Positions 12,070 through 22,649 are shown, counted from the first letter of the stretch. The stretch is 64,000 nucleotides of DNA from Neoceratodus forsteri (GCA_016271365.2 CM028136.1:465990001-466054000); one strand, 5' to 3'. Program-made: numbers and translations. Notes: a model not told the origin generated them from the letters alone.

Positions 12070-13002
12070 CTAGTTTAAATGCTTGTCAATGTAGCATTTA
12101 AACTTATCATTGAGTGCTTGGATTCCCCTCCAGGATGGATGCAGGCCGTCAGGCTTGAAGAAACCTCCATCTCTCCAGGTGGGTCCCCAGTCACCAATGA
12201 ATCCAAACCCTTCCTCACAGCACCAGTTCTTCAACCATGAGTTAAAGTTCCTGGTGCATGCACTCCTATGCTCTCCCTTGCCTCTCACAGGTAGTACTTC
12301 TGAGAAAGTGACAGAAGTAGCTACTTGCTTGAGACCCCTCTCCAGTTTCCTAAACTCTTCCTGAACTTCCTTTGGCTCCCCATTTGCCAGGTCATTAGTA
12401 CCTAGGTGGATAATGACATCCAGCTCACCCGCCCATCTTGCCTTCCCAGTGATCCCCAGGATCTTCCTTCCATCCCTCCATGCCGTGGCACCTGGTAGGC
12501 ACCTCACCTCCCTGTCCTCCCCCTCCTGTGTTCCTAGCTGGATCCCTCTTATGATGGAGTCCCCCACCAGGATTCGCTTCCTCCTCCTCTGGGGTCCACT
12601 GCTTTCCCCGCTGAGGTCACCTCCTTGGCTAACCTCCACATCCTTTCCTTCCACTTCTCTGGGTACCTCTATTTGGTTGTCCTCATTTGCCAGCGTGGCA
12701 TATGAGTTCTTGAGTGGAATAGGATCTGGGATGTGCCTCTGCCTGACCACTCTAACCCTCCCTGAGCCCACTGTCATCCAAGTGCTCCTCGTTCTTGGCA
12801 TCCTTTGAGGCAGATGCATTGGACTGGGTGGTCCCTGGATAGGGGTGATGGTACTCCTGACCCAGTTTACTTCCGCTCCGAGTCTGGCTACCTCCTCCCG
12901 CAGTCCAGAGAGATGCATGCAGATAGGGCAGCACCTCAGTGTCCAGAAGGTCTGCCTGAATATGGCTGCCCCACAGCCACTGCATTGCACCACTCCCCAC
13001 AT
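12070..13002 (-). CDS. CR1-like LINE ORF1: zinc finger plus SGNH-type esterase
   Basis: A single open frame of 310 residues. The N-terminus has paired cysteines (C7, C10, C24, C25, C28), followed by a short Leu/Glu-rich stretch that could form a coiled coil. The C-terminal half is an SGNH-hydrolase-like esterase domain, known from CR1-type ORF1 proteins. GDS with Ser149, GTND with Asn203, and DGLH with Asp285 and His288 give the full set of expected catalytic residues. The protein is thought to bind LINE RNA, and the role of the esterase is unsettled. ORF2 lies downstream but is broken, so this copy could at most supply ORF1 protein. Confidence 0.8.
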   Translation of the reverse strand: MWGVVQCSGCGAAIFRQTFWTLRCCPICMHLSGLREEVARLGAEVNWVRSTITPIQGPPSPMHLPQRMPRTRSTWMTVGSGRVRVVRQRHIPDPIPLKNSYATLANEDNQIEVPREVEGKDVEVSQGGDLSGESSGPQRRRKRILVGDSIIRGIQLGTQEGEDREVRCLPGATAWRDGRKILGITGKARWAGELDVIIHLGTNDLANGEPKEVQEEFRKLERGLKQVATSVTFSEVLPVRGKGEHRSACTRNFNSWLKNWCCEEGFGFIGDWGPTWRDGGFFKPDGLHPSWRGIQALNDKFKCYIDKHLN

Positions 13003-13284
13003 TATACTGCAATTCCACTACCTGTCTGCTACTGAAGCTCTCCTAGTTCCCTTTTTATTAATTTACTGTTCTAAAAATCCTGCCACTGATCCTCAGATAA
13101 TTTTTTTTTTTTTTTTTAAAGAAAAAGAAACCAATAAATAAATGAATCAAAACACTTGTCGTGCTGAGGGTGGGCTTCTTCCCCCTTATGCCCCTCCTAC
13201 TTCACACACCCTTACTATACCCTGTGTTTAGCTCCTGTCAATCAGATTTAACAGGGCATATAATTAAGAGTTGGGGGCGTGAAG

Positions 13285-13816
13285 TAAAATTTGCAGCAAT
13301 TAAAGACAGCACAGAATTACACCACCATGTTTTAAATTTTCAACAGCCCAAAACAATTATAAGTAAAGACAACAAAGAAAGTATAGTGTCACTAAAAGCC
13401 CACAATCTAAGTTTAAAAAAAATAGCAATTACCAGTTACTCTAAAGCACTGAATTGAATATGTTTCCTTCCTTCACCTTCTGGCTTCTTCTGAGAAAATA
13501 AACTCTACTTGCTACTTCAACTCTGACTAAGCCCCACCTCCAGTTATCACGTAGCTGAGGTCAGAGGCCAGACAATTAACACCCTTCACTCAACTACAGT
13601 GCAGTCAGACAAGCCAAGATAAAATTTGCAGCAATTAAAGACAGCACAGAATTACACCACCATGTTTTAAATTTTCAACAGCCCAAAAACAATTATAAGT
13701 AAAGACAACAAAGAAAGTATAGTGTCACTAAAAGCCCACAATCTAAGTTTAAAAGAAAAATAGCAATTACCAGTTACTCTAAAGCACTGAATTGAATATG
13801 TTTCCTTCCTTCCCCT
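13285..13816. repeat. 335-bp tandem duplication in the LINE 5' region
   Basis: The segment starting TAAAATTTGCAGCAATTAAAG at 13285 recurs at 13620 with very few differences and continues for about 190 bases, giving a period of 335 bases and 1.6 copies. It lies upstream of ORF1 in LINE orientation. It may be a repeated 5' UTR monomer, as in some other LINEs, or a local duplication. A 17-base T run lies nearby at 13101-13117. Confidence 0.75.
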
Positions 13817-13931
13817 TCTGAAATAAAATTAGTAAACTGCCAATACAGGCTGAAAAAATGTTTGTTACATTTAACCCTTTTGGGGGGGGTGAGGGTGTGC
13901 ACTGACTTGTTTTTACTAAATGGAGAAGCGA

Positions 13932-16215
13932 CCCCCCCAATCGCTTCCCCCAAAGCCTCTGCTAGGGCAAGGAGTCATGCTGAAGAAAACCTGGGATGGG
14001 CAGGGCGGCAGAAGAGGCCCAAGGGGCTCAGGTTCCTGTCACCTGGGAGGTGGCTTTACGTTTGAAGGCTCCTCTGGGCTGCTGTCCCCGGGACTGCTGA
14101 TACTGGTTTCTCTGAAAAGGCTGACGCTGCTGGGGTGTAGGCTGAGACCAGCATAATGGGTGTACCGTCTTCAGGGCCTGGCCAGATTCCTGCAGGTGGG
14201 AGATAATGCTCTGGAAATCCTTGCCAAAGAGTACCGACCCCTTGAAAGGAGCACCAAGAATTTTGGCCTGCACATCCAGGACAAAGCCAGAAACCCTAAG
14301 CCAAGAATGGTGGCTAATACAAATGGCCATCCGGCCATGTCAGCAGTATCGTAGGATGCCCTAAGTACACGACTTGCAGCGTTGGACCCGGACTTCAGAA
14401 GCTGGGTCAACTGAGACATAGTGACATCATCTTGCAGGGTTTGCACCAATTCCTGAGCCTTGTCCCTCAGGGCATTCTGGTATTGTACCATGTGGGCGAG
14501 GAAGTTCAAGGACAGAACAGCCAAGGTGGCTGAGGCATAGACCTTGTTGCCCCAAAAATCCACCTGAAGAGACTCCTTGTCTGGAGGTTTGGTGCTAAGG
14601 TGTCTGGGTCTCTTAGTACAGTCATGAGCAGTGTTCATAACCAATGAGTTGGCCAAGGGGTGCGCCCCATATAATAGCTTGTCCCTAGGGGCGTGGTAAA
14701 GCCTGTCCACCTTCCTGGGCAAGGCCGGGGTGGAAGATGGGTGATTCCAGGTGGCCTTGTTGACATCCTCAAAGGAGTCAAAGAATGGGAGGTATGACCA
14801 TGGGCACAGTGTCCTTACGGAAGAAGGTTGCCAGTCATCGGCGTTCTGGGTCTAGTTCCTCAGAGTCCCAGCCCATGAGGAACGGAATATGCCTCATGAT
14901 GTCCAGGAAGGTTGGATCATCAGGAGGGGATCAGGAATCCTTAAGAGCAAGAATCCCCCCTCCCCTCCCCAAAGACAGATCACATTCTAGGACCGGCGTC
15001 GGTGGACGGTGATCCTTCTTATGCCGGTCCTTCTTGTCACTGGGAGTGGAAAGAAGAACCCAGACCGGTGAGGGTGAAGGTTCCCTTAGAGGTGGGGTAG
15101 GACGCCTTTTCTGAGGCTCCTTACTCTGTGTGAACTCCCACCAGGCTGTGAACAGGGCAATGTAGTCCAAGGGCAATGGGAGAGGAGGCGGCGCCGGTTG
15201 GGACGGTGTAAGGTCACCCAGCATTGGTTCCCGAGGCTTCTCAGGATCCGGCATCAGTCCCTGAGGGACTGAATGATGGCTCCTGAGGTGCAGAGCTAGC
15301 CAGCTTCTGTCTCGAAGGACCTGGCGTCTGTGTAGCAGGCGCTGGTTGCAGCTGTCCTGAAGGAGTGACTGGCGCTGACTTGAGGTTTAACGTACAACGG
15401 TGAAGGTGTCGCAAGGGTTGGTGCTGGTGTGTCCGGCGTCGGCTGAGAAGGGGGACTGACGCCAGTCAGGGAACACAGCCTGCACAGGAGTGGCCACATA
15501 GGGGAGGAAGCCCACGTCAGAGACAATGGTGTTGCCCTTGAGGGAGAGGCGAGCACATGCTCTGGGAGTTGCTTGGAAGCGGCAACGCTAAGACCAGAGA
15601 GGACAGACCCACTGTCCAAAGAGCCGGTCAAGACACCTGGCTGAAAACTCCAAGGAAAAGGGCCTGAGCTTCAGGACTAGGGGCGGCCGATCCGAGTCAG
15701 AGGAGCCTTGGCAGATGAGAGGAGGGTGGGAGGCGAAGATGCGGGCAGCCTGGAGGGACCAACCTCCCATGGGAGAAGATCCAGAAGTAGCCTCTGACTT
15801 GTACGGTAACCTGGAGTGGGAAGCCAACCGGGGCCAATCCATATGCGTGTCCTTGCCGATCGGCTTCTCTTTGTGGAAGAAGCAGAAGCCCTAAAGGCTG
15901 GGAAGGAAGAAGAGCTTTTGCCCTGGAGCTCCTTCTCCATCATCACCAACTTCTACTGCAGAAGGAAAGCCTGAAGGGTCTGTGAGTAGTGTCTCCATGT
16001 GGTCTGAATAAACTCCTGACAGTTCTGGCAGGCCTCAGTGTTGTGGTTAGCCCTTAGGAAGAGCGGGCATGAGGAGTGGCCGTCCACGTCGGGGATCTGC
16101 TTGATGCAGGCACACTTAGTTCTCCAGTCAGAAGACGCTACTGGAGAAGAAAACAGAGGAACATGAAGAAAATTAAAGATAAACCGCAAATTATGAAAAT
16201 AAATTGCGGTCGAAA
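13932..16215 (-). pseudogene. DIRS-alpha copy 2 gag
   Basis: Gag in several frames. The N-terminal Cys/His cluster near 16030-16120 (CACIKQIPDVDGHSSC...NHNTEACQNC) has lost the CLG motif. A Pro-rich middle with an ALFTAWWEF block lies near 15150. The capsid-like part at about 14230-14720 has DKESLQVDFWGNKVYAS and MVQYQNALRDKAQELV. The C-terminal block at 14028-14330 has SWLRVSGFVLDVQAKILGAP and a Gln/Arg-rich tail. It is homologous block by block to the gags at 44.0-46.3 and 59.9-62.1 kb. Multiple frameshifts. Confidence 0.7.
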
Positions 16216-16452
16216 TGTGATGAAAATGGGGGTCGACTAAAAGCAGACATCTGTGGAGGTCGAACTGCATGGGCTGATGGCGGGAAAAAGAACTGGGGGA
16301 CCACCCGTTATACTATTTGGCGGACATCGGCATGCCGACGTTGGGGGCCCCCTGCTATATAATACTAGCTAGAAGTTTTCTGTGTGATCTTAGTGCCTGG
16401 CGGCTCAGTCCTAATGGTTACTGCCTGCTGCAAGAGCTCCCTTGAGGTAAGA
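16216..16452 (-). repeat. LITR of DIRS-alpha copy 2
   Basis: It includes ACTAGCTAGAAGTTTTC, the GGCGG.TCAGTCCTAATGGTTA stretch and a terminal GAGGTAAGAT at 16445-16453, matching the alpha LITRs elsewhere. Beyond it the sequence becomes unrelated. Confidence 0.7.
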
Positions 16453-16790
16453 TCAGAAGCAGCAGACACTACATCTGACATCTGTGCATTCCTCTAGGGG
16501 AAGGGGGCAACCAATGTCTGTGGGCCACTGGTGGCCCAATGGAGCTAAACCGATTGTAAACCAGCTTACCCCTTAGATTCTCAGCTCGACAAAGTAATCC
16601 TAGGAGTCTTGGATAGTTTGCTGGCTAAAACCTTGTCATTCAATAGTATTGGCCAGTTTGTCTTAATGATGCACCCTATTTGGCCAGAGGTGATAGTGAA
16701 CTGTGTAATGAAGTTAACAGAACAGTAATAATTATGTTTTATGTGTATTTACTGCTCTGTGTACATCAGTGGTTTAACCATGGAATTACT
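16453..16790. other. Unassigned interval between alpha2 and beta1
   Basis: No coding potential that I trust. It contains ATGATGCACCCTAT near 16663, shared with 8848. Its right border is the LITR of the beta1 element. This may be older host or repeat sequence that received both elements. Confidence 0.4.
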
Positions 16791-16995
16791 GATCTTCCAG
16801 AGATCAATCTTCACCATTCAATACCGGTGGGTTCAAGCTGGAGGCAGAGGACTCCGTGGAAGCATATAGCTTTAAAAATTTTGAGGAGAGGAGCAGACGG
16901 GGCAAAGCCACCCTTGAGTGTGACGTAGAACGCGGTGCTCGCAGGTTGGCTAATAACTGATGCCAACTCCCCAGCTTCCTCAGTTCAGCTTTTTT
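16791..16995 (+). repeat. LITR of DIRS-beta copy 1
   Basis: Begins GATCTTCCAGAGATCAATC and runs through GGTGGGTTCAAGCTGGAGG, ATAGCTTTAAAAATTTT and TGACGTAGAACGCGGTGCTC. Each block is found inverted at 20795-20998. Confidence 0.75.
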
Positions 16996-17189
16996 CGCCA
17001 TCGCGGTCGCATCTCGTGGGAGCTGGAAGCTGAAACTTGCTGCATCAGTTCAGCTGCTGCCGTGTTTGACTCGACACCGTACATCGGTTTGTTCGATGCT
17101 CTCAGCTGGAGCCAGTAATATTTTCTTTTTTCTTTTCATAGTGTGCAACGTCAAGTACTTTTGTTTTGTGTTATTTTGTTCTTGCGGTC

Positions 17190-19290
17190 ATGTCTGGTTC
17201 AGGGCCTAGTTCTAGTAATTCAAAGGTCGGGCATGCCCCAATGCAGCAGTGCCCTTGTAGCAAGCCTATCATTGTAATGGACCGCCATGACTGTTGTGTC
17301 ACCTGCCTGGGTCTGTCTCACGACATGGATTCCTGCGCGGCCTGCTTTTTCATGGACTGCCGTGTCCTCGAAATCGGCGCATTAAAGGTGGGTCGGAAAC
17401 CTCCTACCTTTGGAGGGCGGCGCCACTATCTGGACATCAAGGATCAGGTCTCTGTAAGCCCTTCCCCAGGGTCTCTCCCCAGTGCTATACATACTGAGGG
17501 AAAGCAGGCCTCTGCTGCTCCTAGTCTCGCTGAGGGGAGGACCACACAAGGGGTCGGTTAAACAGTCAGCCTCCTCGGGGGGAGGGGGTTCAGTTGAGCA
17601 CCCCTCACAGTCCATCACCCTTCTCGGAGGCACAGATGCCCAAGGTGTCATGGTCGCAGCTATACACTGGCCCGAGCTTTTGGGGCCCTCTGTGCGGGTG
17701 AGCGAAGCGGTGCCATTGCTGGGTCCCCTTCCAACACCATTCACGGTGCCAGGAGAAGGAAGGTCTCTGGAGTAGCTTCCTTGAAGAACTCCTTGATCTC
17801 TTCCTCTACAGAGGACATTCAGGAGGATCCGGACTGGCTGGCTGGCTCCTCAGAGCCCTGTGACTCTCCTCCACCCAGTCTTAGGGAATCACTGTCCTTC
17901 CCAGAGCCGTCCTTGGAGCCACCTCCTCTATGTCCCCCTGGTGCTGCCTGTGGTGCCAGAGAAGTTTCTGGCACGGGGGGAGTCAGCACCAGACTGGACC
18001 TTGATGCTGGGGCAAAGTTCTGACATTGTTCACAGTGCTGGGGCTGCCTTGGTACCTCTGGTTCTAGGACCAAATCCCTGTCAGGTGAGGTGGGAGTGGA
18101 TAAGTCGAGGTTGCTGCAGAGGCCCGTTTCCAAAGTGGCTGGGGTTCAGAGAAGTGCTGACCCGACCCTCTTCTCCTCGCTGGAACCATCAGATCCTGCA
18201 GTTGGTGGGGACAGGGGTCACCCGCAAGGGCCAGACCAGCTCCGATCGCCTCACCTGGGGGTTCCCCCTAAAGGCACCACCCTATCTGCCCGTCTGGTTG
18301 GGTGTTCATTGGTGGCCGAGCTGCACAACCCCCTCCTCTCGGAGGGGTCCCCTGCTCGCTCCCACAGCCCTAGCATAGGACCTACTCTGGCATGTCAGGG
18401 CTCTTCTTCCCCCTCCTCTCTCAGGCCTCTCTGGCCCTACAGGGCCCATGACCTGGGAACAGTTCAGGGCTTTGGTGGCTGCGTTCCCTAGATACCCGAG
18501 GGCACTGGATGTGGTCATCTTTAGACCTGAACCGCCAGCTTTGCCGATCCCTGAATCAAGCCCCTCTGCCTCTGTCTTCCTCCCCTGAGGAAGAGGACTC
18601 CTCCATCCGCCTGTCATCTGACGCTGATCTTACTAGTTATCAACAGTTCCTTTAGCAGATGCTAGAGAAGCTGCATAGTTCCCATTTTGTCAGCCGCAAT
18701 CCGGCGGGTGTGATGTGAGCTTTCCTTGGGGAATACAGTGCTGACAATCTTGTTATCCATCCGTGACCACGACCCTTCATGGAAGCGTCGCACAGAGTCG
18801 AGCATCGTCCCTCTGTCCCTTCTCCAGCCCCGAGGGACTATCAGAGCAGGTACTGCACATTCCTGGGGTGTTCAGGTACTATGCCCCACCCCCTTTGGGA
18901 GTGGAGCTCCTGAACACCCCTTCTGGGCATCGTCACCTAAGGCACGACCACCCCCCGAAGTCCGACTTGGCTGAGTCGGACTGCTGGAGTAGAAGAGTTT
19001 TCTCGGCAGCGCGCTCTCTCCTGTGCATCTTGGCGCATCAGGTTGCGTATGCCAGGCACCTACGGATGATACTGGAACAACCCCTGGCATCTATGCCTGA
19101 TTTGGAGGCTAGCAGGCAGCCCTTCAGCCTTTCTGCCCATGGGCTGGAGCTGGCAAGGCACCAATCAGTGGTGTCTTATGACACCAATGAGGTAGCTTCC
19201 AGGCTGGCAGGAACTGCAGTATGCATCAGGCGGAAGACGTGGCTTTGCCTTTCAAGGTCATCACCCCTGCCCCGGTGATGGGTGATCCTT
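17190..19290 (+). pseudogene. DIRS-beta copy 1 gag-like gene
   Basis: The ATG at 17190 opens MSGSGPSS. A Cys/His cluster follows (CPCSKPI, DRHDCCVTCLGLSHDMDSCAAC), matching MSGSELS...CLGPNHDM of beta copy 2 (start 35675). The first frame ends near 17561, and later parts lie in other frames. The C-terminal region at about 18900-19280 has a WSRRVFSAARS block, QPLASMPDLE and SAHGLELARHQSVVSYDTNEVASRL, aligned with LLASMPDTE...VGLELARHQAGASYGANEVASRL in copy 2. The likely role is an RNA-binding structural protein. Confidence 0.75.
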
Positions 19291-19469
19291 TCCATTCGAG
19301 GTGGCCCACTTTTTCTCCTGCAGGGTGAGGCACGAGTTAGAAGAATGCCTTCCATCTCCCAGGCACTGGGAGTCCCCGCCTCACTCTGACCAGTCTCGGG
19401 CCTAGCTAGGCCCGTAAAGGGCCCCCTCCTTACCCACAGGGAGGTGCCAGCACCACCTACGTGGTACCT

Positions 19470-19580
19470 GGTACTCACCCACCAGTAACAAATGGTGAAG
19501 ATTGATCTCTGTAAGATATGAAAATTATGTACTTGCCGTAATTCTTGATCTTCCAAGATATTCTCACCATACAGTACTAC
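19470..19580 (+). repeat. Internal complementary region (ICR) of DIRS-beta copy 1
   Basis: The first half (CACCAGTAACAAATGGTGAA to GTAAGAT) is the reverse complement of the element's first 50 bases. The second half (GAAAATTATGTACTTGCCGT to ATTCTCACC) is the reverse complement of its last 60 bases. In DIRS elements the ICR aligns both ends so that a circle can be sealed. Confidence 0.75.
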
Positions 19581-20794
19581 TTCCAACCCACCTTCCCCTC
19601 ATGGCCAGACCTCTGGGCAGTGCCTCCTTCCCACTGGTCTTCCCCCTTCTCCGCAGTCATTCTTGCTGGCACCTCTTAAGCACCCTGAGTCCTTCTCCAG
19701 GAAGGCCTTATTGTTTGCTTCTAGGGATAAGGTGAGCAGGGATGCATTGCCTTCTCTAGTGTAGATCCCCAGGGCTCGAGTTGCCTATGAAGCATAGGAC
19801 TCCTACCATCCTCTTGGTTAGTAACATGTGGCTGTTTTTCCCCCAGCGTCTCAGATTTGAATCAGCATTCTGCTGTTACCATCGCGCCAGCTTTCTAAGT
19901 GCGCCTTGTTACGGGCAACTCTCAAAGGCTTGCCTCTTGGCTGGCCTCGAGTTCCTCTTCTCTGACTTCTCGAACCCTAGAGCCTTCATATCTTTACTAC
20001 TTCTGGCAGTGTCTTCTAGGGCCCTTTCCTCCATTATTCCTCCTCCTTTGGTATCCCAGGTACCCTGGGTTATCGATATGGGCAAAGTCTCCATGGAGCT
20101 CCCTCATCCAGAGATGCTCTACTCTCACATAATATTTGGGCTCAGACTTCTCTCTTACCCCCACACTTTTACATTGGTGGCGGGGTTTTCATGGGATACA
20201 CCCTTCTAAGACGGCGTACTTGTTACCTGCTAGACTAGGTGCACCTCCATGTCCATGGGGACTCTGCCCCAAAGGTGATCTCACCCCTCAGAGGAACACT
20301 CCTCGGTGGAATTTCTTCCCCAGTTTCTGGCAGAGTCTTTGCCACAAAAAAACAGGAAGGTGAAGAAACAGAGAACACGTGTTCTACTTCTCCCTGGCAG
20401 ACAGCCAACTCCATCTCTTATAACTCCCTATTAGCACCCTGTCCGAAGAGGGGCTCCTGGGACAGTTCTGCTATCTGCCACTCCTTAAGACCAAATTTCT
20501 GTTCTACGCTCTGTAAGCAGACCATGGCTTCCCATCTACATTCTATAGGAAAGTGCCTCTGCCTGCCCTAACAAGGATGCTGCATGCTCATCCTTGGTTG
20601 GGGTTACAAAACTCAGTTCCTCTCTCTCTGCCTGCCCAGTGATTTGGATCATCCCTGCTCAGAACCAGCCTAGAGTCCTTGCCTCTCCTTTCTGTGGCTG
20701 GACAGTTTTTAGTTTATATCCTTTCCTTTTACTGTCCCTTGGACCCCTGCCCCATCCTTTCCCTTTCTTCTGTTTTTCCCTTTCTGGCGAGCAG
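19581..20794 (+). other. Non-coding spacer of DIRS-beta copy 1
   Basis: C/T-rich plus strand. Short open frames are present but none resembles a known domain. The 150-200 bases nearest the RITR, including the complement of GGGACAGTAAAAGGAAAGGA, match beta copy 4 near 62720, and weaker similarity extends to beta copy 2. The spacer places the ICR about 1.4 kb from the right end; in alpha elements the distance is about 0.3 kb. Confidence 0.6.
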
Positions 20795-20998
20795 AACTGA
20801 GGAGTCCGCATCAATTACTGGCCAACCCACGAGTACCACGTTCTACGTCATGCTTGAGGGTGGTGCTGCCCCGACATTGGCTCCCCATCTCATGATTTTT
20901 AAAGCCATACGCTCCCACACCTCCAGCTTGAGCCCACCAGTAATGAATGCCGAAGATATCTTGGAAGATCAAGAATTACGGTGAGCACGTAATTTTCA
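20795..20998 (+). repeat. RITR of DIRS-beta copy 1
   Basis: Inverted copy of the LITR, including CACGTTCTACGTCATGCTTG, CCTCCAGCTTGAGCCCACC and TAATGAATG, ending GATCAAGAATTACGGTGAGC ACGTAATTTTC. A T-run follows outside. Confidence 0.75.
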
Positions 20999-21344
20999 TT
21001 TTTTTTGTCTCACTTGTTCAAATCTCTTCACAACCACTGACTACCGAGTCTTAATTGTAAACAGAACACACACCTGGTAGTTCTGTGCTCATCAGGTTTC
21101 TAGTATAAAAGAGAATGCCTAGCCCACTCCTAATGAACAATACAGTCAAAGCACTGGTGTTTCTTGTGGCTTAGTGATTTTACTGCAGCACTGTGTTTTG
21201 CCACAATAAATAGCTCTGAATCTGCAATTCCAGTATCCTGTGGATTATGTTTAAACAGATGACTATGCTGTCGTCGAGTGCCTAGCTATTTTTCTAGACT
21301 CTTTTTACTTAAAAGAGGAGCTAGCAACTTTTGCCCAGCAATAA
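20999..21344. other. Unassigned interval between beta1 and alpha3
   Basis: No recognisable coding region or terminal repeat. It has a CACAATAAATAGCTCTG stretch near 21202 but no poly(A) tail or duplication that would define a SINE. It could be genomic sequence or decayed repeat. Confidence 0.35.
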
Positions 21345-21849
21345 GGTCCACCACTGCTGAGCACGCTTATTTTGTTTGGTTTCCATCTTGATGGGTTGAG
21401 GTCCTGAGGCCCATGGACTGTAGGTGAACTAGGTAGTCCAGGATTGAAGCTAGACTCACCCACAATGGATTGGGCTGTCTAAAGGAACACCAAATAGAAA
21501 ATGGTTTTCACTATGAGGTGTATGTTTTCCTGCTGCTTGTTTCCTGTAAACCCTGAGCACTTTCATAAGATTTTGAGAAAGATTTAGTCCAGAGCACTCT
21601 AACTTTCAAGTAACATGCTCTGCGACACACAGTCCTCTGATCTGGGAATGTTGTCTTGGCATGAGACAATGTCAGACTGTATCGCAAGGGAAGGCTGATA
21701 GGATGTCTGATGGGAGAGTGGACAGGAGCAGGGAGTATCAAATCTACCCACCCCAATCTGAAGCTACGAGAATCATTGTTGTGGACTCCCTTCCTCAGTT
21801 TTAGCACTATTCTCAGCAAAGAGGGAAAGGTGGGAAGGCATAAAGAAAA
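21345..21849 (-). pseudogene. DIRS-alpha copy 3 fragment: Dam-like domain and YR start
   Basis: Strongly decayed DIRS sequence on the minus strand. The part next to the break at 21849 reads FLYAFPPFP followed by VLKL, the Dam-like domain core seen in intact copies. Further down lie a GWVDLILPAPVHSPIRHP segment and a degraded TYTS-type recombinase start. The left end fades near 21345. Copy 4 begins exactly in front of the FLYAFPP codons. Confidence 0.6.
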
Positions 21850-22300
21850 GAACAGTTACATAAAAACTTACCACAACAGTAGATCTTCAAGGTAATCTCA
21901 TTAGGTCACACCTATGGAACTTAGCCATCAGGCACTAGGATCCCACAGAAGCTTTTTTTAATAGCAGTCTAACACAGGCCGCCTCTGCCGACGTCACTCA
22001 CCATATTAAGATGTAGGTGGTCCTACTCCCCTCCTCAGCTCCCTGCCGGGAGACCATCCTCGCCAACTACTCCTGGGAAACCAAGGGGAGAGAGAGAGAG
22101 TGCCTAGCCCTGGTCAAGGCTGGGGCACAAGCAATCCAGTGTGGAAACAGAGGATAACACCAAAGGGGGATGTAGGGAGGGACAGCATCATCTGATGAGA
22201 TTCCCTCGAAGATCTACTGTTACGGTAAGTTCTTATGTTACTGTTCTATCTTATTCGGGGTTATCTCTCATCAGGTCACACCTATGGAATGAGTGCCAAG
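21850..22300 (-). repeat. RITR and ICR of DIRS-alpha copy 4
   Basis: The RITR starts GAACAGTTACATAAAAACTT at 21850. The ICR at about 22195-22300 (CGAAGATCTACTGTTACGGT then TCTTATTCGGGGTTATCTC) contains the complement of that end joined to the complement of a left end. The AGAGAGAGAGAG run at 22091 is internal. Confidence 0.7.
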
Positions 22301-22329
22301 CAGTTCTGACAGCTAAAACAAGAGGGTAG

Positions 22330-22649
22330 CAGGAGGCTCGATAACTTAAGAAAGGAGGCCCTGAAGCATGGCTAGGCCAAACCTGCCTGCGAGAGGCAAT
22401 GTCCAAACTGTAGCATTTGGTGAAAGTATGGACAGTACTCCAGGTGGCAGCAGCACAGATGTAAGCAGCTGACGCATTCTGGAAACAGGCAACAGAAGTG
22501 GCAATACCTCTGGCTGAATGGCCCTTTACAGCCCCAGTAAGGTCTTTACTATACTTCCTATAACAAAAAATATTACAGTTGGCCAACCATTTGGACAAAC
22601 ACCATTTAGAAAATGGGGCACCCTCTCTCTCCCAGGGGCAAAGAAAAAG
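22330..22649 (-). pseudogene. DIRS-alpha copy 4 tyrosine recombinase, C-terminal part
   Basis: Reads SKWLANCNIFCYRKYSK, GHSARGIATSVACFQ and TKCYSLDIAS. The HSAR box keeps the HxxR catalytic pair, and the final YSLD keeps the nucleophilic tyrosine. The upstream part is displaced to 48375-48661 by the copy 5 insertion. Confidence 0.75.

Larger units (their letters stand above)
8985..13860 (-). mobile_element. CR1-like LINE, near full length
   Basis: Non-LTR retrotransposon on the minus strand. From the 5' side it has a 5' region with a 335-bp tandem duplication (13285-13816), ORF1 with an SGNH esterase (12070-13002), ORF2 with endonuclease and RT (about 9390-11880), and a 3' region ending near 8985 in a short ATACATAGATACATAG motif. 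The 3' portion, including GGCCCACCCAGTCTGCCCATT, matches the LINE at 53.55 kb. ORF2 is broken. The element interrupts DIRS-alpha copy 2, so it is younger than that copy. Confidence 0.8.
6410..16452 (-). mobile_element. DIRS-alpha copy 2, split by a LINE insertion
   Basis: Alpha-family DIRS element in two parts on the minus strand: 13932-16452 (LITR and gag) and 6410-8717 (RT, RNase H, Dam-like domain, start of YR). The intervening 8718-13931 holds a CR1-like LINE plus an unclassified flank. The right end (catalytic YR, ICR, RITR) is missing. The two pieces are complementary in content and in the expected order, which supports a single original element. Confidence 0.7.
16791..20998 (+). mobile_element. 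DIRS-beta copy 1: complete gag-only element
   Basis: Plus-strand element with LITR (16791-16995), a gag-like gene (17190-19290), ICR (19470-19580), a 1.2-kb spacer and RITR (20795-20998). The inverted repeats match over about 200 bases with moderate divergence. The ICR joins complements of the two outer ends, which is diagnostic of DIRS-type replication. No RT, RNase H or YR homology is visible. Copy 2 at 31562-35998 has the same order in the opposite orientation. Confidence 0.8.

Noticed and set aside
13101..13117. T-run as the tail of a retroposed gene or SINE
   Set aside because: It sits upstream of LINE ORF1 and no SINE body or target duplication is visible.
19781..20209. 142-codon plus-strand frame in the beta1 spacer
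   Set aside because: No known domain and no equivalent frame seen in the beta2 spacer.
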